The notes under the pieces are model-generated. The model had not been told where the DNA came from and ran no database searches. It was given only the letters and a program-made list of their open reading frames with translations. A stretch of 64,000 bases of DNA from Cryphonectria parasitica EP155 (Eukaryota > Ascomycota > Sordariomycetes > Diaporthales > Cryphonectriaceae): contig NW_024468914.1 in assembly GCF_011745365.1 (NCBI RefSeq), forward strand, positions 1,572,001 to 1,636,000, given 5' to 3'. Positions 21,339 to 31,744 of this stretch are shown here, piece by piece (position 1 is the first letter of the stretch; every line of letters starts with the position of its first letter). Position numbers and translations under genes: made by a program.

Positions 21339-23668
21339 TCACTTTGATACGGGGAACTTGGCGCCCAACTTAAAAAACGCTTCCGAGAGGCTGTGCATGT
21401 TAACGTCGCGTAGCTCGTCGAGGTGGGCGAAGCGGTCGAGGGAGATGAAGCTCGGATTGATTGTGGACGGGGCCATGCTGGCCAGGTACTTCTTGATATC
21501 GGCGTAGGCAGGCCGTTTGTTCTCGTCGCGGGCGAGGGCGTTGGTGACATTTTTGCACATCTCATCGATGGCACGGTCGCGGACGGGATCTGGTCTGGCC
21601 CGCTCGGCTTTGGGCATGACGTCGAGGGTGCGAAGGCAGGCGATGAGTAGGCTGCAGACGCCGGCGGCGATGGCGGTGGCGACGGAGCTGCCGCTGATGT
21701 GCTCGGTGGAGGTGGCGAGGAAGGGGATGGGGCCGACGGCGACGTCCTGGCTGTTGATGCAAAAGTCGTACTGGTTGTTCTTTTTGTTGGCGTCGTCGGC
21801 AGTGTTGTCGTCCCAGTCGTGCTGCAGCTTACCGTACATGTTGCAGCTGGCCATGCGCAGCATCGTGTTCTCGCGGCCGGGGCCGTCGCCGCCAAGGCAG
21901 GCGGGGAAGACCTCGGTGCTGATGCGCGCGCCCTCGTCGTGGTGGCTGCAGACGACGAGGATGCCACTCTTCATGGCCTGCCGCACGGCCTCATTGAACG
22001 CGCCGTCGTTCTCGGTCGTCGTGAAGCTCATCGAGATGATGTCCACGCCCTTGTTGATGGCCCAGTTCACCGCCGCGGCCGCGCGCACAGCCGAGTAGCC
22101 GTAGTGGCCGTCGGCAATCTTGGCCACAAACAGCTGGCACAGCGGGTCGATGGCGCACACCAGATTCGCCATTTGCGTCCCGTGCGGGTTAGACGCAAAG
22201 TACCACGGGCTCACGCGGTCCCGCTCATGCACAAACGACTTGCCATCACAGACGCGCGCCCACAGGCTGTCGGCCGTGAGAAAGTCCTGGCTATTCAGAT
22301 GCCGCTCGCTGCTGCTGTTGCTGCTGCTGCCATGCACATTCGGCACGTCCTCGGCCTGGTCACGGTCGGGCACACGGGGCGCATTTGGCGGGTCTATGCC
22401 GAGGATGCCATTGTCGATGATGGCTACTTTCACCGGCCGGAACTTCTGGCGTTCGACGTGGCATTCGGAGGCCATTTGGCGGTAGTACGCAATGAACTGG
22501 GCGAGCCGCGGCGACAGGTGGTGGATGCTGGTGAGGTCAGTAGGGCAGAATATGAGAAACAACAGAAACAACGAGAACAAGAACAACAACAAGAACGCAC
22601 ATCTCTTGCAGGCGTGGCGTCTCGGTCTGGGTCGTCCAGAGCTGCGACTGCACGTCGATTTGCATTGATGTCTTTCGTTTCTTTAACTCTTCAACTTTTG
22701 TGTTAATATACTTGAGGGTCGCATCGCTTTGTTTTTTGGTCGCGAGTTCCTATGCACAGTGAGATTCTGCCTTTTGTTTTCTCCTTTTCTTCCACTTACC
22801 TTGATGACATGTATGTAGACATGTTCCAGCTGTGAAGTCAGCACGCTGTGAGATCGAGACGGGGAAACAAGAAAGAAAAAAGAAAAACAAACATTCATCG
22901 ATGCGAGGCCCTCCGTGCTGAACCAGTGGTCCAGCGCCGATCGCCGGCCGCCCGTGTAGAGGTGCAGCCGCGTAAGGTACGTCTTTTGCACGCTCTCATC
23001 CTCAGACGTCTTGTTGTTCTTGTTGTCCTTAGACGTCTTGTTGTTCTTGTTGTCCTTAGACGTCTTGTTCTTATCGTCCTTGGCCTTGTCAACCTTGGAC
23101 GTCCTGTCGTTCTTGTCGTTGTCGACGCTGCAAACAAACGGAATGTCTTCGGGCCCGCTGTGCGGCTGGAAGATGTTGAGCGAGAGGTCGAGAATGCGCC
23201 AGTCGAGCTCTTCGACGCGGAAGCGCTTGACCACGCTGGCAATCTCGAGCTCGTCATGCGGGTGCGCCATGCGGTCCGGCACGCGCAGCGTGATGATGCG
23301 GCGCACGCCGTGATCGTAAAGCCAGTCGAGCATGTCCAGGATCTCCGTGTGCGTGCGCTGCAGATGAGAGCGCTGCAGGTTCTGCGCGGCGGGCGTCTGC
23401 GGCTGTGTGCTCAGGTCGAGCACGGGAAATTCGGCGTACCGGATCGTCTCTTCGTAGCGGATCAGGCTGTAGCTGCGCCCTTGCCGCGGCATCGACCTGA
23501 CAAAATCGGCCACGCTGGTGCCCTCGATCAGGAGACGGGACATGTCAAAGTTGATTTCGTATTCTGTTCCTCGGATTAGAAGTGTAACTGGCTGGGGAAG
23601 AGGGGCATTGAATCAAAAATCGTCGTACCGGGCTCTGTTGTGTTTTTGACATTTTGTCAGAAGGAGGC

Positions 23669-23716
<48 letters not shown>

Positions 23717-25525
23717 CCCAAAAAAGAGACGGAAAGAGAAAGAACAAGAACAAGAAAAAATCAGAAGGGAAGAAAAGTCTTTGGGAACCAACACACCTCT
23801 TGATTCGCGGAGAATGGTGAGAAGCGTCTGCACATTTTCGGCGTGCTTCATGGTGCAGTAGATGAGCGCCGATCGGATCTGCTTATACGCGACGATATTC
23901 TGATCTTGGACATGCGAGCTCCCAGGGCGAATGCTCTCGTTGTTGTACCAGAGCGGATAGTACCCGCTGTCCTCCTTTTGCGCTTCTTGCTCACGCGGCC
24001 CATCGTTGACGCTGTTGACGCTGTTGACGCTGTTGACGCTGTCGACACCGTTGGCCGCGTTAGCACCGTCGACAGTAGCCGCGGCCGTCTCTGCGGACGC
24101 TTCTGTTTCTTTTCTTTTGGGAAACGTGTCGTTGGCAGTGGTGTGGACATAGGCACGCGTGACGGCGAGCAAGGGCGCGTGGCGCAAAAGCGTCTCTATC
24201 AGCGGCCGCTGCTGGAAGAGGATGGCCATGTGGAGAATGCCGGGGACGTCTTTGAGGAAAGACGCAACGGGCTTAAAGTACTCAAAGGGCGTCGGGAGCG
24301 TGCTGCTATCGCCCTGGGCGAGGGGTTTGGCATCTTTGGCAAAGGCGCGGAGGATGTCGGCGTCGGCAAACAGGCTGTGCTTCATGACCACGCTGAGCAC
24401 CTCGGGCGACTGGAGCACATCCTCGGGCGCGTGGGACAGGACAGCAACGGCCAGATCCCGGCAGCCTTTCTCGTCGTCGCCGCCGCCGCCGCCGTCATCG
24501 TGTTCGTCGTTGTCATCGTCGTCGTCGTCATCGTTGTCGCTGTCGTCGTTTTTGTTGTTGGCGTTGTCGTCTTGGTCATGGTGATTTCCCGACGGCACCG
24601 CACCTTGCGACTGCTGGCGCTTTTTGTCCATCCAATTCCCGAGCGCTTTCACGATGCGCTCGCGTGTTGTCAGCAGCTTGCAGTGGTGTTCTGATGCGAG
24701 AATGACACGAGCCAGGCTCAGGAGGGGTCCGTTGATGACGTTGTCTAGCATCTCACTTTCTTTCTTCTGCTTGTCTTTCTCCTGCACTTGGTCTGGATCC
24801 CGCAAAACCCCTGGTATTTCGCGCAGCACGTGGCCCAAGGCTAGGTGGGCCTTTTTGTGGTTCTTGACAATGTCATCGTGCAGGCCCTTGTTCTTGCCTC
24901 GAATTAGACCGGCCAAGGTGTTCATCTCATCCTTCTCCGGCTGCTCGTCGTGGCACAGCTTCTTCGCCTCCGCCAGCAGTGACTTCATGTGCGGGTAACC
25001 CTTGCACAGGGCCGTTACAAACAGCGTCGAGGTCGTTGTCGTCTCGTCGTTTGGCTTTATATACATGTGCGGGTTGCCTTTCTGCTTGGTGGGACTAAGC
25101 TTCTGTTCTGGTTGCTCCGTCCTTTCCTTATCTTGTTCCCGCTTGCACGAATTCTTTATCCTCTGTCTAGTCGGGGATAAAATCAGCAGTTTCCATCCCT
25201 CCTTTTCGCATGCCATGATCGTCTTGGCCAGCTGTAGGTGCGCGTTGCTCGTCCCCGTCCCCGTCCCCGTCCCGCTTCGCGCGTTGTCGATTGCCAGTTT
25301 GAGCAAATGCCATCGCACGCAACTGTCCACATGCACGTCATCCTTGGACAAGAAGTCTTTGATCTCCTTCGTCTGCCGCCCTGGCACGTCGGTCTGGCCG
25401 GGCGCATCCTGTGTCGCTTCGACGAGGCTCTTGTAGAGGGGTTCAAGCTCCTTTTGAAACGTGTTGTTGTCTGTGTAGGATGCTTTGGCCCATCTTTTAG
25501 TGGCCGCGGAAAATTTTGAGTCCAT
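21339..25525 (-). CDS. Intracellular subtilisin-like (S8) protease with long N-terminal regulatory region
   Basis: Five exons join in phase to 1263 aa: 25525-23797, 23587-22893, 22829-22800 (30 nt), 22749-22601 and 22527-21339. Introns are GT-AG; the first is long (209 nt) and holds 45 consecutive A on the plus strand. Residues 1-576 are mostly helical and charged, with inserts such as a poly-Asp/Asn/Gly stretch and NSVNSVNSVNSVND. Residues ~590-830 form the domain that precedes S8 in fungal proteins of this kind (MLDWLYDHGVRRIITLRV, EELDWRILDLSLNIF), interrupted by a Lys/Asn/Thr repeat. The C-terminal S8 domain has Asp about 906 (VAIIDNGI), His about 983 (NPHGTQMA) and Ser about 1149 (HISGSSVATA). 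No signal peptide is visible, so a cytosolic protease is expected. Family members often sit in NLR-type or incompatibility proteins; the NACHT-WD40 fragment next door fits that setting. Function in cell death or immunity is inference. Confidence 0.8.
23670..23714 (+). repeat. A45 homopolymer inside intron 1 of the S8 gene
   Basis: 45 consecutive A on the plus strand (poly-T in the transcript), inside the 23588-23796 intron. Transcribed poly-T may serve as an extended pyrimidine tract. It could also mark an old retroposed poly-A tail, or an assembly-sensitive run. Confidence 0.8.
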
Positions 25526-25836
25526 GACTGAGGCTATTGCGTGTTGATGTGTTTCCCGTTGTCTGGCGGGGCCTGTTTTGTCTTCTTGAATTTTTTCGTG
25601 CTTGCTGGCTTCTGGTTTTTGGGGTTTTGAATATTTTGGGGTTCACATACAAAGGACGTGGAATGAGCAAAGAAACAGTCCACACATTGATTGTTTAGTT
25701 TCTCTTGCGGCTTATTCAAATTTATCTACCCCTCCCCCAGAGAAAATAGGGTCTTGCTCCGTGCCCGTGTACGATAGACAAAAAGCAAGTGATTTGCAAA
25801 AGACTTGCAAGTGACTTGCACAGATATGGAAAACCG

Positions 25837-26560
25837 CTAGCGTTCCTTGTGCTTCAGCAGCGCCCGAATTACTAGTGCCTGCCGCGCCATCCGATACTCC
25901 ATCAGCTCCATGCGACTCTCCAGCATCGCCATGCGAATGAGCAGGTCCTCCTCCTCTTCGTCATCGTTGTGCCTGCCCTTGCCTTCAGACAGGCCAAGCA
26001 GGGCGTCCAACGCGGCCTTATCGACCAATGCCGGCGTCGTCTCAGCTGAACACCCTTGCACTGCCACGCTCAGCGTAGCATTCGGTTCCGTCTGTGCAGT
26101 GTGCTGGGCCGTTGTCTTGTTGGGCCGCTCCATCGTGGCAAACGGCGCCCAGCCGACGAGGCAGGGCCGCTTCGCCCCGACCTTGTCCGCATCCGGGCCG
26201 GTGCCATGGAACTCGACCTGGATGCGCGCTGAACGCACCGGCCTGTCCGAGCCCGCGCCGCTGGCCCTGGTTTGCGACTGCAGGTTCACCTTGAACACGG
26301 CAAACGTCGCCTTGGTGTCCGTCGTCTTGGTTTTGGTCTTGTTCACCATGACCCCGTCGGCCCACAGCAGTCGGGTCATGGAGAAGACCTCGGTCGAAAA
26401 CAACACCGGCCCGTCGTCTGCAATCGTCTGCACCTTTGTGGTGCGCGCGTCGCCCTCGCGACTCTCCTCGATGCGCGCCTTTAGCTGGACCTCGGTGCTC
26501 TCCGCCAGCGCGTTGAACGAGTTGGCCTCGGACCTACTCGCCGCCGTCTGCCTACCGTGG
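25837..26560 (-). pseudogene. 3' part of an unnamed fungal gene, 5' end missing
   Basis: The minus strand from about 26550 down to the stop at 25837 reads as real protein: STEVQLKARIEESREGDART, TIADDGPVLFSTEVFSM, LLWADGVMVNKTKTK, IQVEFHGTGPDADKV, RPCLVGWAPFATMER. It ends in an amphipathic Met/Arg/Leu coiled coil (LLIRMAMLESRMELMEYRM). The open frame continues to 26982, but above about 26550 it is only antisense to the NACHT-WD40 coding sequence. I know similar fungal proteins of unknown function that carry an extra 100-150 N-terminal residues; these are absent here. The fragment is truncated exactly where the plus-strand fragment begins. Confidence 0.55.
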
Positions 26561-27859
26561 AATGCGATCCACGTCCTACAGCGCCTGCCCGACAGCAGCA
26601 CGGGCTTGGGACCACTTCTGGACTGGATCGTCCGGGACAGTGTCAGCGACAGTGCCAGCGACAATGCCAGCGACTGGGCCCATGTGGATGCCCTGATGTA
26701 CGCGGCCGCGCTCGCATTCCGGCCCCTGTCGGCCACCGAGCTGGCCGCGCTCGCCGAGCTGCCAGCCACCGTGGACGCTGCTATCCTCGTCGACGTCCTC
26801 GCACGGCTGCTGCTCGAGCTCCGGGAGAGAGATGTCGGCGACGGACCGCAGAAGTACGCGTACTTTTCGAGCCCGGCCGTGTTGGCGGCCCAGCGTGCAC
26901 GGCTGGCCAAGGACACGGCCGCGCCCAAGCGGCACGTAAACCTACACGCCGACATGGCCCGCCGCCACCTGCGCTGTCTCATGCGACACTACGACGCGGC
27001 CCGCGCCGCTCCGACCGGCAAGGATGGCGGCAAGGAGGTCAGCGGTGACCGGCTTTCACTGTACATGAAATTCGCATGGCTGCGTCATCTGGACCGTGTG
27101 GACATTGGCCGCGCAGAGCAAACAGACGACCCGGTCACGGACGAGGTGCGCCGCTTCGTCGAGCAATATGCTAGCCCATGGCTCCGCGATCTAGAGGCGC
27201 TCGGCGTCCTCGTTGTCGCCCGCGGTCTGCTGCAAGACCTGCTCGCATCGGCCCCCGAGCCGCTGTCGCCGATGCAGGACGCACTGCAGAGGTTGTTCAC
27301 GAGCATCGTGCGCCAGCAGGTGGTGCATTTGTCCCTTGCCGAGACCGACCGCTTTCTGCGCATGGCGGGCCACAAAGCCGACAACGACGACAACGAGCTT
27401 GACGACATGCCCGTCCGCCCACAAGATCCACCAGTACCGCTGCCGGAGATCCAGTCCTTGACCAGCCCAGAGATGGCCGAGACGGCCGCGGCTATAGCCA
27501 CGCTCACAGGCCACAGCGACTGGGTCCGCGACGTGCACTGGGCCTACGACGGCCGCCTCATCGTGTCCATCTCGGACGACGACACGCTGCGGTGCTATGA
27601 CCGCGCGTCGCTGCGCGTGCAGCACGTCACGAGCCACACGCTGCCGGGATACCCTGAAAGACTGGCCGTGTCCCCCACAGATCCCTGCATGCTGATCGCC
27701 ATTGACAACCTGAACATTGTGCACCTCGATCTTGCCGCGGGTGTCGTAGTCGCCGCGAGAAAGACCCATGACGAAATTGTGGGAGAGATAAGAGAGCAGC
27801 CACCACGGCAACGGCCGGCGCAACAGGCGCAACAGGCGCAACGGAACGAGGACGATGTC

Positions 27860-27918
27860 AATGATGCCAGCGATGCCAGCGATGCCAGCGATGCCAGCGA
27901 TGCCAGGGATGCCAGGGA
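27860..27918 (+). repeat. 9-bp in-frame tandem repeat (Asp-Ala-Ser)
   Basis: About six units of GATGCCAGC/G inside the NACHT-WD40 frame, giving DAS repeats between WD units. Being a multiple of three it keeps the frame. Confidence 0.8.
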
Positions 27919-29081
27919 TTGGTTTGTCGGCATTCACTTCGCTGAGGATGGCTCAGGCGACGTCATTATCACCTGTGAAGACTTCGGTAGCCCACAGCTC
28001 CAAGTGGTCCTGGCCATGCCTGGGCTGCGTCGGAAGCAGGCGAAGCGTATGGAGCGTGACAACAAAAGCCTACCCGAGACCCTGAAGAACAAGGAGTCTG
28101 CGTCCGAGTGCGTGGAGACCGCCGTGGCCCCCGCGTCGAGACTGGCGGCCCTCCTCCGCGACGACGGCCGTCTGAGTATCTACGACACGGACTCGGGGGC
28201 GCGGCTCCAGACGCTGCGCGGCACGCAGAGCAAGTTCACCACCTTAGAGTACAATATGCTCTGGCGCGTGTTTGTCACCCATGACGAGAGCGGGTGTTTG
28301 ACGTTCCACGTCCTCCGCGACCGAAAAGAACGAGAAGAACAAGGAAAACAAGGGACCACAGAGCCGCTCATTCGATCGTTTCGGGCCCCGGGCCACTCGA
28401 TACCGCTGTCCTATGCGTTCTCGCGCGACCGGGACGAAATTGGTTTGACCTTTCAATACAGCCCCACCACGATGTACAAAGTCACCGAGACGGGCGTGGA
28501 CCGTGTCGACCATGCCGACCGCGATAACCTCGACGACCGTGAAGATCGTTATAACAGTGCCAGCGACTCTAGCAGCACTGCCAACACAACGGGACGGAAG
28601 GTCCACCTGCTGATGGCCACCGTTCTCTCCCACGACGGCTTGCGGGCGGCCACGGCCAATGAAGACGGTGAAGTCCAACTCTGGAATATAGCCTCGCATG
28701 GCACAGATGCCACGTTGTGGCGCACCATGAGGGGCCTACGCTCTGAGGTCAACTGGCTCAGCTTTTCCAGCGACGACGCACTGCTCCTGGCGTGCCTGGA
28801 CAATGGCCAGACCGACGTCTGGGACACGGATACGGGTAAGCGTGTCGCCGTCCTGGGCGGCCACAGCTCGTGGGTTCACTTTGCCGCCTTTGCGCCGGAT
28901 GATAAGCTCGTGGCCACCGCATCGTACGATGGGTTGGTCCGCCTCTGGGATCTGGCCGCATGCCGGGCCATGTACCTGGAAACAAACGGGCACATGGACA
29001 GTCTTTTCCGGGAGGACGAAAGCAAGTCTGACGACAGCAAGTCCGACAACAAGGAAGAGAACCAAGGCGAGAACGAGGATG

Positions 29082-29214
29082 AGAACAAGGACGAGAACAA
29101 GGACGAGAACAAGGACGAGAACAAGGACGAGAACAAGGACGAGAACAAGGACGAGAACAAGGACGAGAACAAGGACGAGAACAAGGACGAGAACAAGGAC
29201 GAGAACAAGGACGA
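29082..29214 (+). repeat. 12-bp coding minisatellite (Lys-Asp-Glu-Asn)
   Basis: About eleven near-perfect copies of AACAAGGACGAG, giving (KDEN)n. It lies in a long acidic linker between two WD40 units of the plus-strand frame. Copy number is likely variable between strains. Confidence 0.9.
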
Positions 29215-30376
29215 GGGCAAGGATGAAGACAAGGACAAGGACAATACCAACGACAACGACAACGGCGACGACGAGAAAACGTCTCCCACAACCAAACGAA
29301 TCTTCATTACCCTCAAGGACGCGGCCCTTTGTTCGATCGGCACGGTCGCCTTTTCGCCCGACGGCCGCTTCCTTGCCACGTCCGGCAACCTCGGCCACAT
29401 CTGGGACATATCGCCCGCACCCGACTCCGATACCGTCCTTCCCCCCGGACTGATGGAGCCCTGCACCACTCTGTCCTGGCGGCACATGACCTCGCATAAA
29501 CGAGACGAAGGCAAAGAGCGGAAAGACCGCTCAGATGATCATGACGATGATGGCGATAGCGATGATGACGACAGCGATGACAACGATAGCGATGACGATG
29601 CTAACAGCCTACTCTGCTATAGCTTCGCCTTCTCTCCAGACAGCCGCTCGCTCTTTGGCTTTCACGAAGACGGCCAGCTCCTCGTCTGGACGCGCACGGC
29701 CGGCGCGAGTGACGATAGAGACGACCGTGCCGACTGTGATAACCACTGGCAACCCTTGCCCGCTGTACTCGCCCACGGCTTCGCGGTCCCGGGCCGCGAA
29801 ACGCTCTGGGTCCACTGGCCCAGCCGACTGTCCGTCTCGGTGGGCATCGACGGACAGCGTCTGCTGCACTCGGAGAATGGAGTCTGGGAACTGCCGTCGA
29901 CTCAGCTGCCCAGGAACGCAGACGACAAAGTCGTCAAAGTCGGCCTCCAGCCCTCGCCGCAGTATCCCTGCAGCGTCGTCTACACCGGCGCCCACGTGGC
30001 CATTCTCTGGCAGAACCAGCTGGTCGCCCAGCTCCCCGACGTGTTCGCGCCGTACAAGCGCTATCCCTTTTGGAGCTACACCTGCGCGGTGCACGACGGC
30101 ACGACTCTCGTGATCGGCACCCGCGCGGCTGGACTTTTGTGTTTTCGGTTTCAGGGCAAGCAGAGAAATGCGGTGGACGGGATGGGCATGCCACGAGATG
30201 AAGTGAATGAAGTGCATGAAGCAAATGAGACAAATAAGACCAACGAGGTAAATGAGGAGAACGAAGGAAACAACGCAAACGAGGCAGTCAAGGCGGTCGA
30301 GGCAGACGTGGGAGACGTGGGCGACGTGGGAAACGAGGGTAACGAAGGAAGCGAGGGAAACGAGGGAAACATATAG

Positions 30377-30845
30377 TCTGTTGATTATTTCAAAACACGC
30401 AACAGGGCATCGCATATGCGAACATGATATCAAGCCTGGGCCGCGTTGGATTATGAGGTAATTTCAGGATGCAATCATAGACATGTCGAAGCTAATTCGA
30501 TCGATCTATATGCTGGTGTAGCCGCTTGTCAGCGAGGAGGCTGTCATCAACAAGGCAGCATAGACAAAACCCAGCGCAATCAATAGCGGTGCGGAAAGTC
30601 TCTTTTAGCTATTGATATCACTTTGCTAATGGGATATCCAGCCCGCCTTACTATTTGTCCAGACGCTATAGCGGAAACCAAACTTAGCAGAACCGAATGC
30701 TGCTTTAAAGCACTTTTCATAGTAGTGAAATACATGCTGCTCTCTTTTCTGCACAGGAATGCTAAGTCAAGTTCTAGCTTTAGTAGTAAGATAGCACTTA
30801 CTATAAAGAGTAACTTATATCATCCTATCTCCTTAGAATAGGAAG
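30377..30845. other. Intergenic, no gene
   Basis: Short frames only. A possible AT-rich decayed segment starts at about 30600. Confidence 0.4.
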
Positions 30846-31460
30846 ATAAGTCAAAGCACCCCCTTGTGAACACCTCTGGCCAGCCACACTGCTATTTCCA
30901 CCATCTCTACTTTTATAACCTTTTCTCAACCAATCCTTACCCGAATAACTTCGTCTTTTCACAGAGCCTTTATACAACTAGAATAAAGTACTATCCAGAG
31001 TCTGAGCTAGCCCAGGCTATTAAAGCTATTAAAAATAACAGATCTCAGAAAAAAGCTTTATGCAATTCCGAGAAATATTCTTTATTGCCTAGTAGGAAGA
31101 GAATTGCATTAAATAGCTTATTAATATCAGAAAAGGCTTTTCTTTCCTCGGGAAAAGAAGTTAGCTGAATGGATCCTTATTCAGGAAAGCCTGGAGCTTT
31201 CACCAAGCTACTCGGAGCTCAGGCACTTTGCTCAGAGGATTTTCGAAGCCAGAAAGACTCTCAAGAGCTAAGGAAGAGATAGACTAAGAGCTTTTTGAAG
31301 AGAAATCCAGAGATAAGAGTATGGAAGCATCAACAGATTGCTTCTGCATGAATTAATAGAGCTATAATAGAGATAAATATAGCCTTACTTTCATCTTTTC
31401 AATCTTCCTGAAGTCCAAGCCGGCAAACTAGCTAATAGATGGAATATAGATGAAGCTGGA
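30846..31460 (+). mobile_element. RIP-eroded relic of the second pogo family
   Basis: The left end (AAGTCAAAGCACCCCC...) resembles the inverted repeat of pogo element 2. The plus strand then reads YYPESELAQAIKAIKNNRSQ and KKLAEWILIQESLELSPSYS, clear cognates of element 2 transposase, with stops and a frameshift. Next come FNLPEVQAGKLANRWN and DEAGYN at the first-Asp position. The copy is cut at 31461 by a truncated gypsy LTR. Confidence 0.7.
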
Positions 31461-31740
31461 TATAATAAGCACTGCAGTGATCCGAAGATATCTAAGTATA
31501 TGAGGGATTTATGCTAATAAGAGCGGTACTAAGTACAGGCTTTGAATACGGAAACATAACTAAAATCTGAATGCAAGTATTTACTGCTTTTAGAGCTATC
31601 AAAGTACGAATGTAATCTGATACTTAGATTGATAATTGAAGAGCTATATATAATAATGTATCTGCTAGTAATGAATATAAGATTATATATCCAGCTCTCT
31701 AGTATAGATCGCTTGGATTATTAGCGAGTCTAGCAATCTA
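31461..31740 (+). repeat. Truncated gypsy LTR
   Basis: Starts TATAATAAGCACTGCAG (TG changed to TA). It follows the LTR consensus (ccgaagat, aacaagagcggt, gaatacggaa, gaagagctatatat) for about 280 bp, then ends at the DUF6603 remnant. Confidence 0.75.
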
Positions 31741-31744
31741 TGAT

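Larger units (their letters stand above)
26550..30376 (+). pseudogene. NACHT-WD40 (NLR-type) gene, N-terminus missing
   Basis: The plus frame is open from 25847, but before about 26550 it is merely antisense to the neighbouring fragment. From about 26553 it reads VLQRLPDSSTGLGPLLDWIV and ALAFRPLSATELAALAEL, the winged-helix end of a fungal NACHT module, followed by a helical segment with KYAYFSSPAV. WD40 repeats follow: TLTGHSDWVRDVHWAYDGRL (about 27505), a unit near 28605-28690 ending VQLWNI, EVNWLSFSSDDALLLACLDN, LGGHSSWVHFAAFAPDD, IGTVAFSPDGRFLATSGNLG, and SFAFSPDSRSLFGFHEDGQL. Acidic tandem-repeat linkers separate them. The N-terminal effector domain and the NTPase Walker A/B motifs are missing, so this is about 1275 codons of a longer gene. 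Fungal NACHT-WD40 proteins act as NLR-like sensors; this copy should not be able to bind nucleotide. Confidence 0.75.

Noticed and set aside
21699..22706. 335-aa plus-strand open frame
   Set aside because: Shadow of the S8 protease exons in GC-rich DNA; Val/Ala/Arg-rich with no motif.
22848..25519. Several long plus-strand frames (243, 283, 144 aa)
   Set aside because: Antisense to the S8 gene and compositionally biased by its repeats.
25847..26550. Start of the 1509-codon plus-strand open frame
   Set aside because: Its first 230 codons are Ser/Arg/Val-rich and antisense to clear minus-strand coding sequence; NACHT homology begins only near 26553.
28736..29497. Minus-strand frame with a long VLVLVLVL run
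   Set aside because: Reverse reading of the KDEN minisatellite, not a membrane protein.
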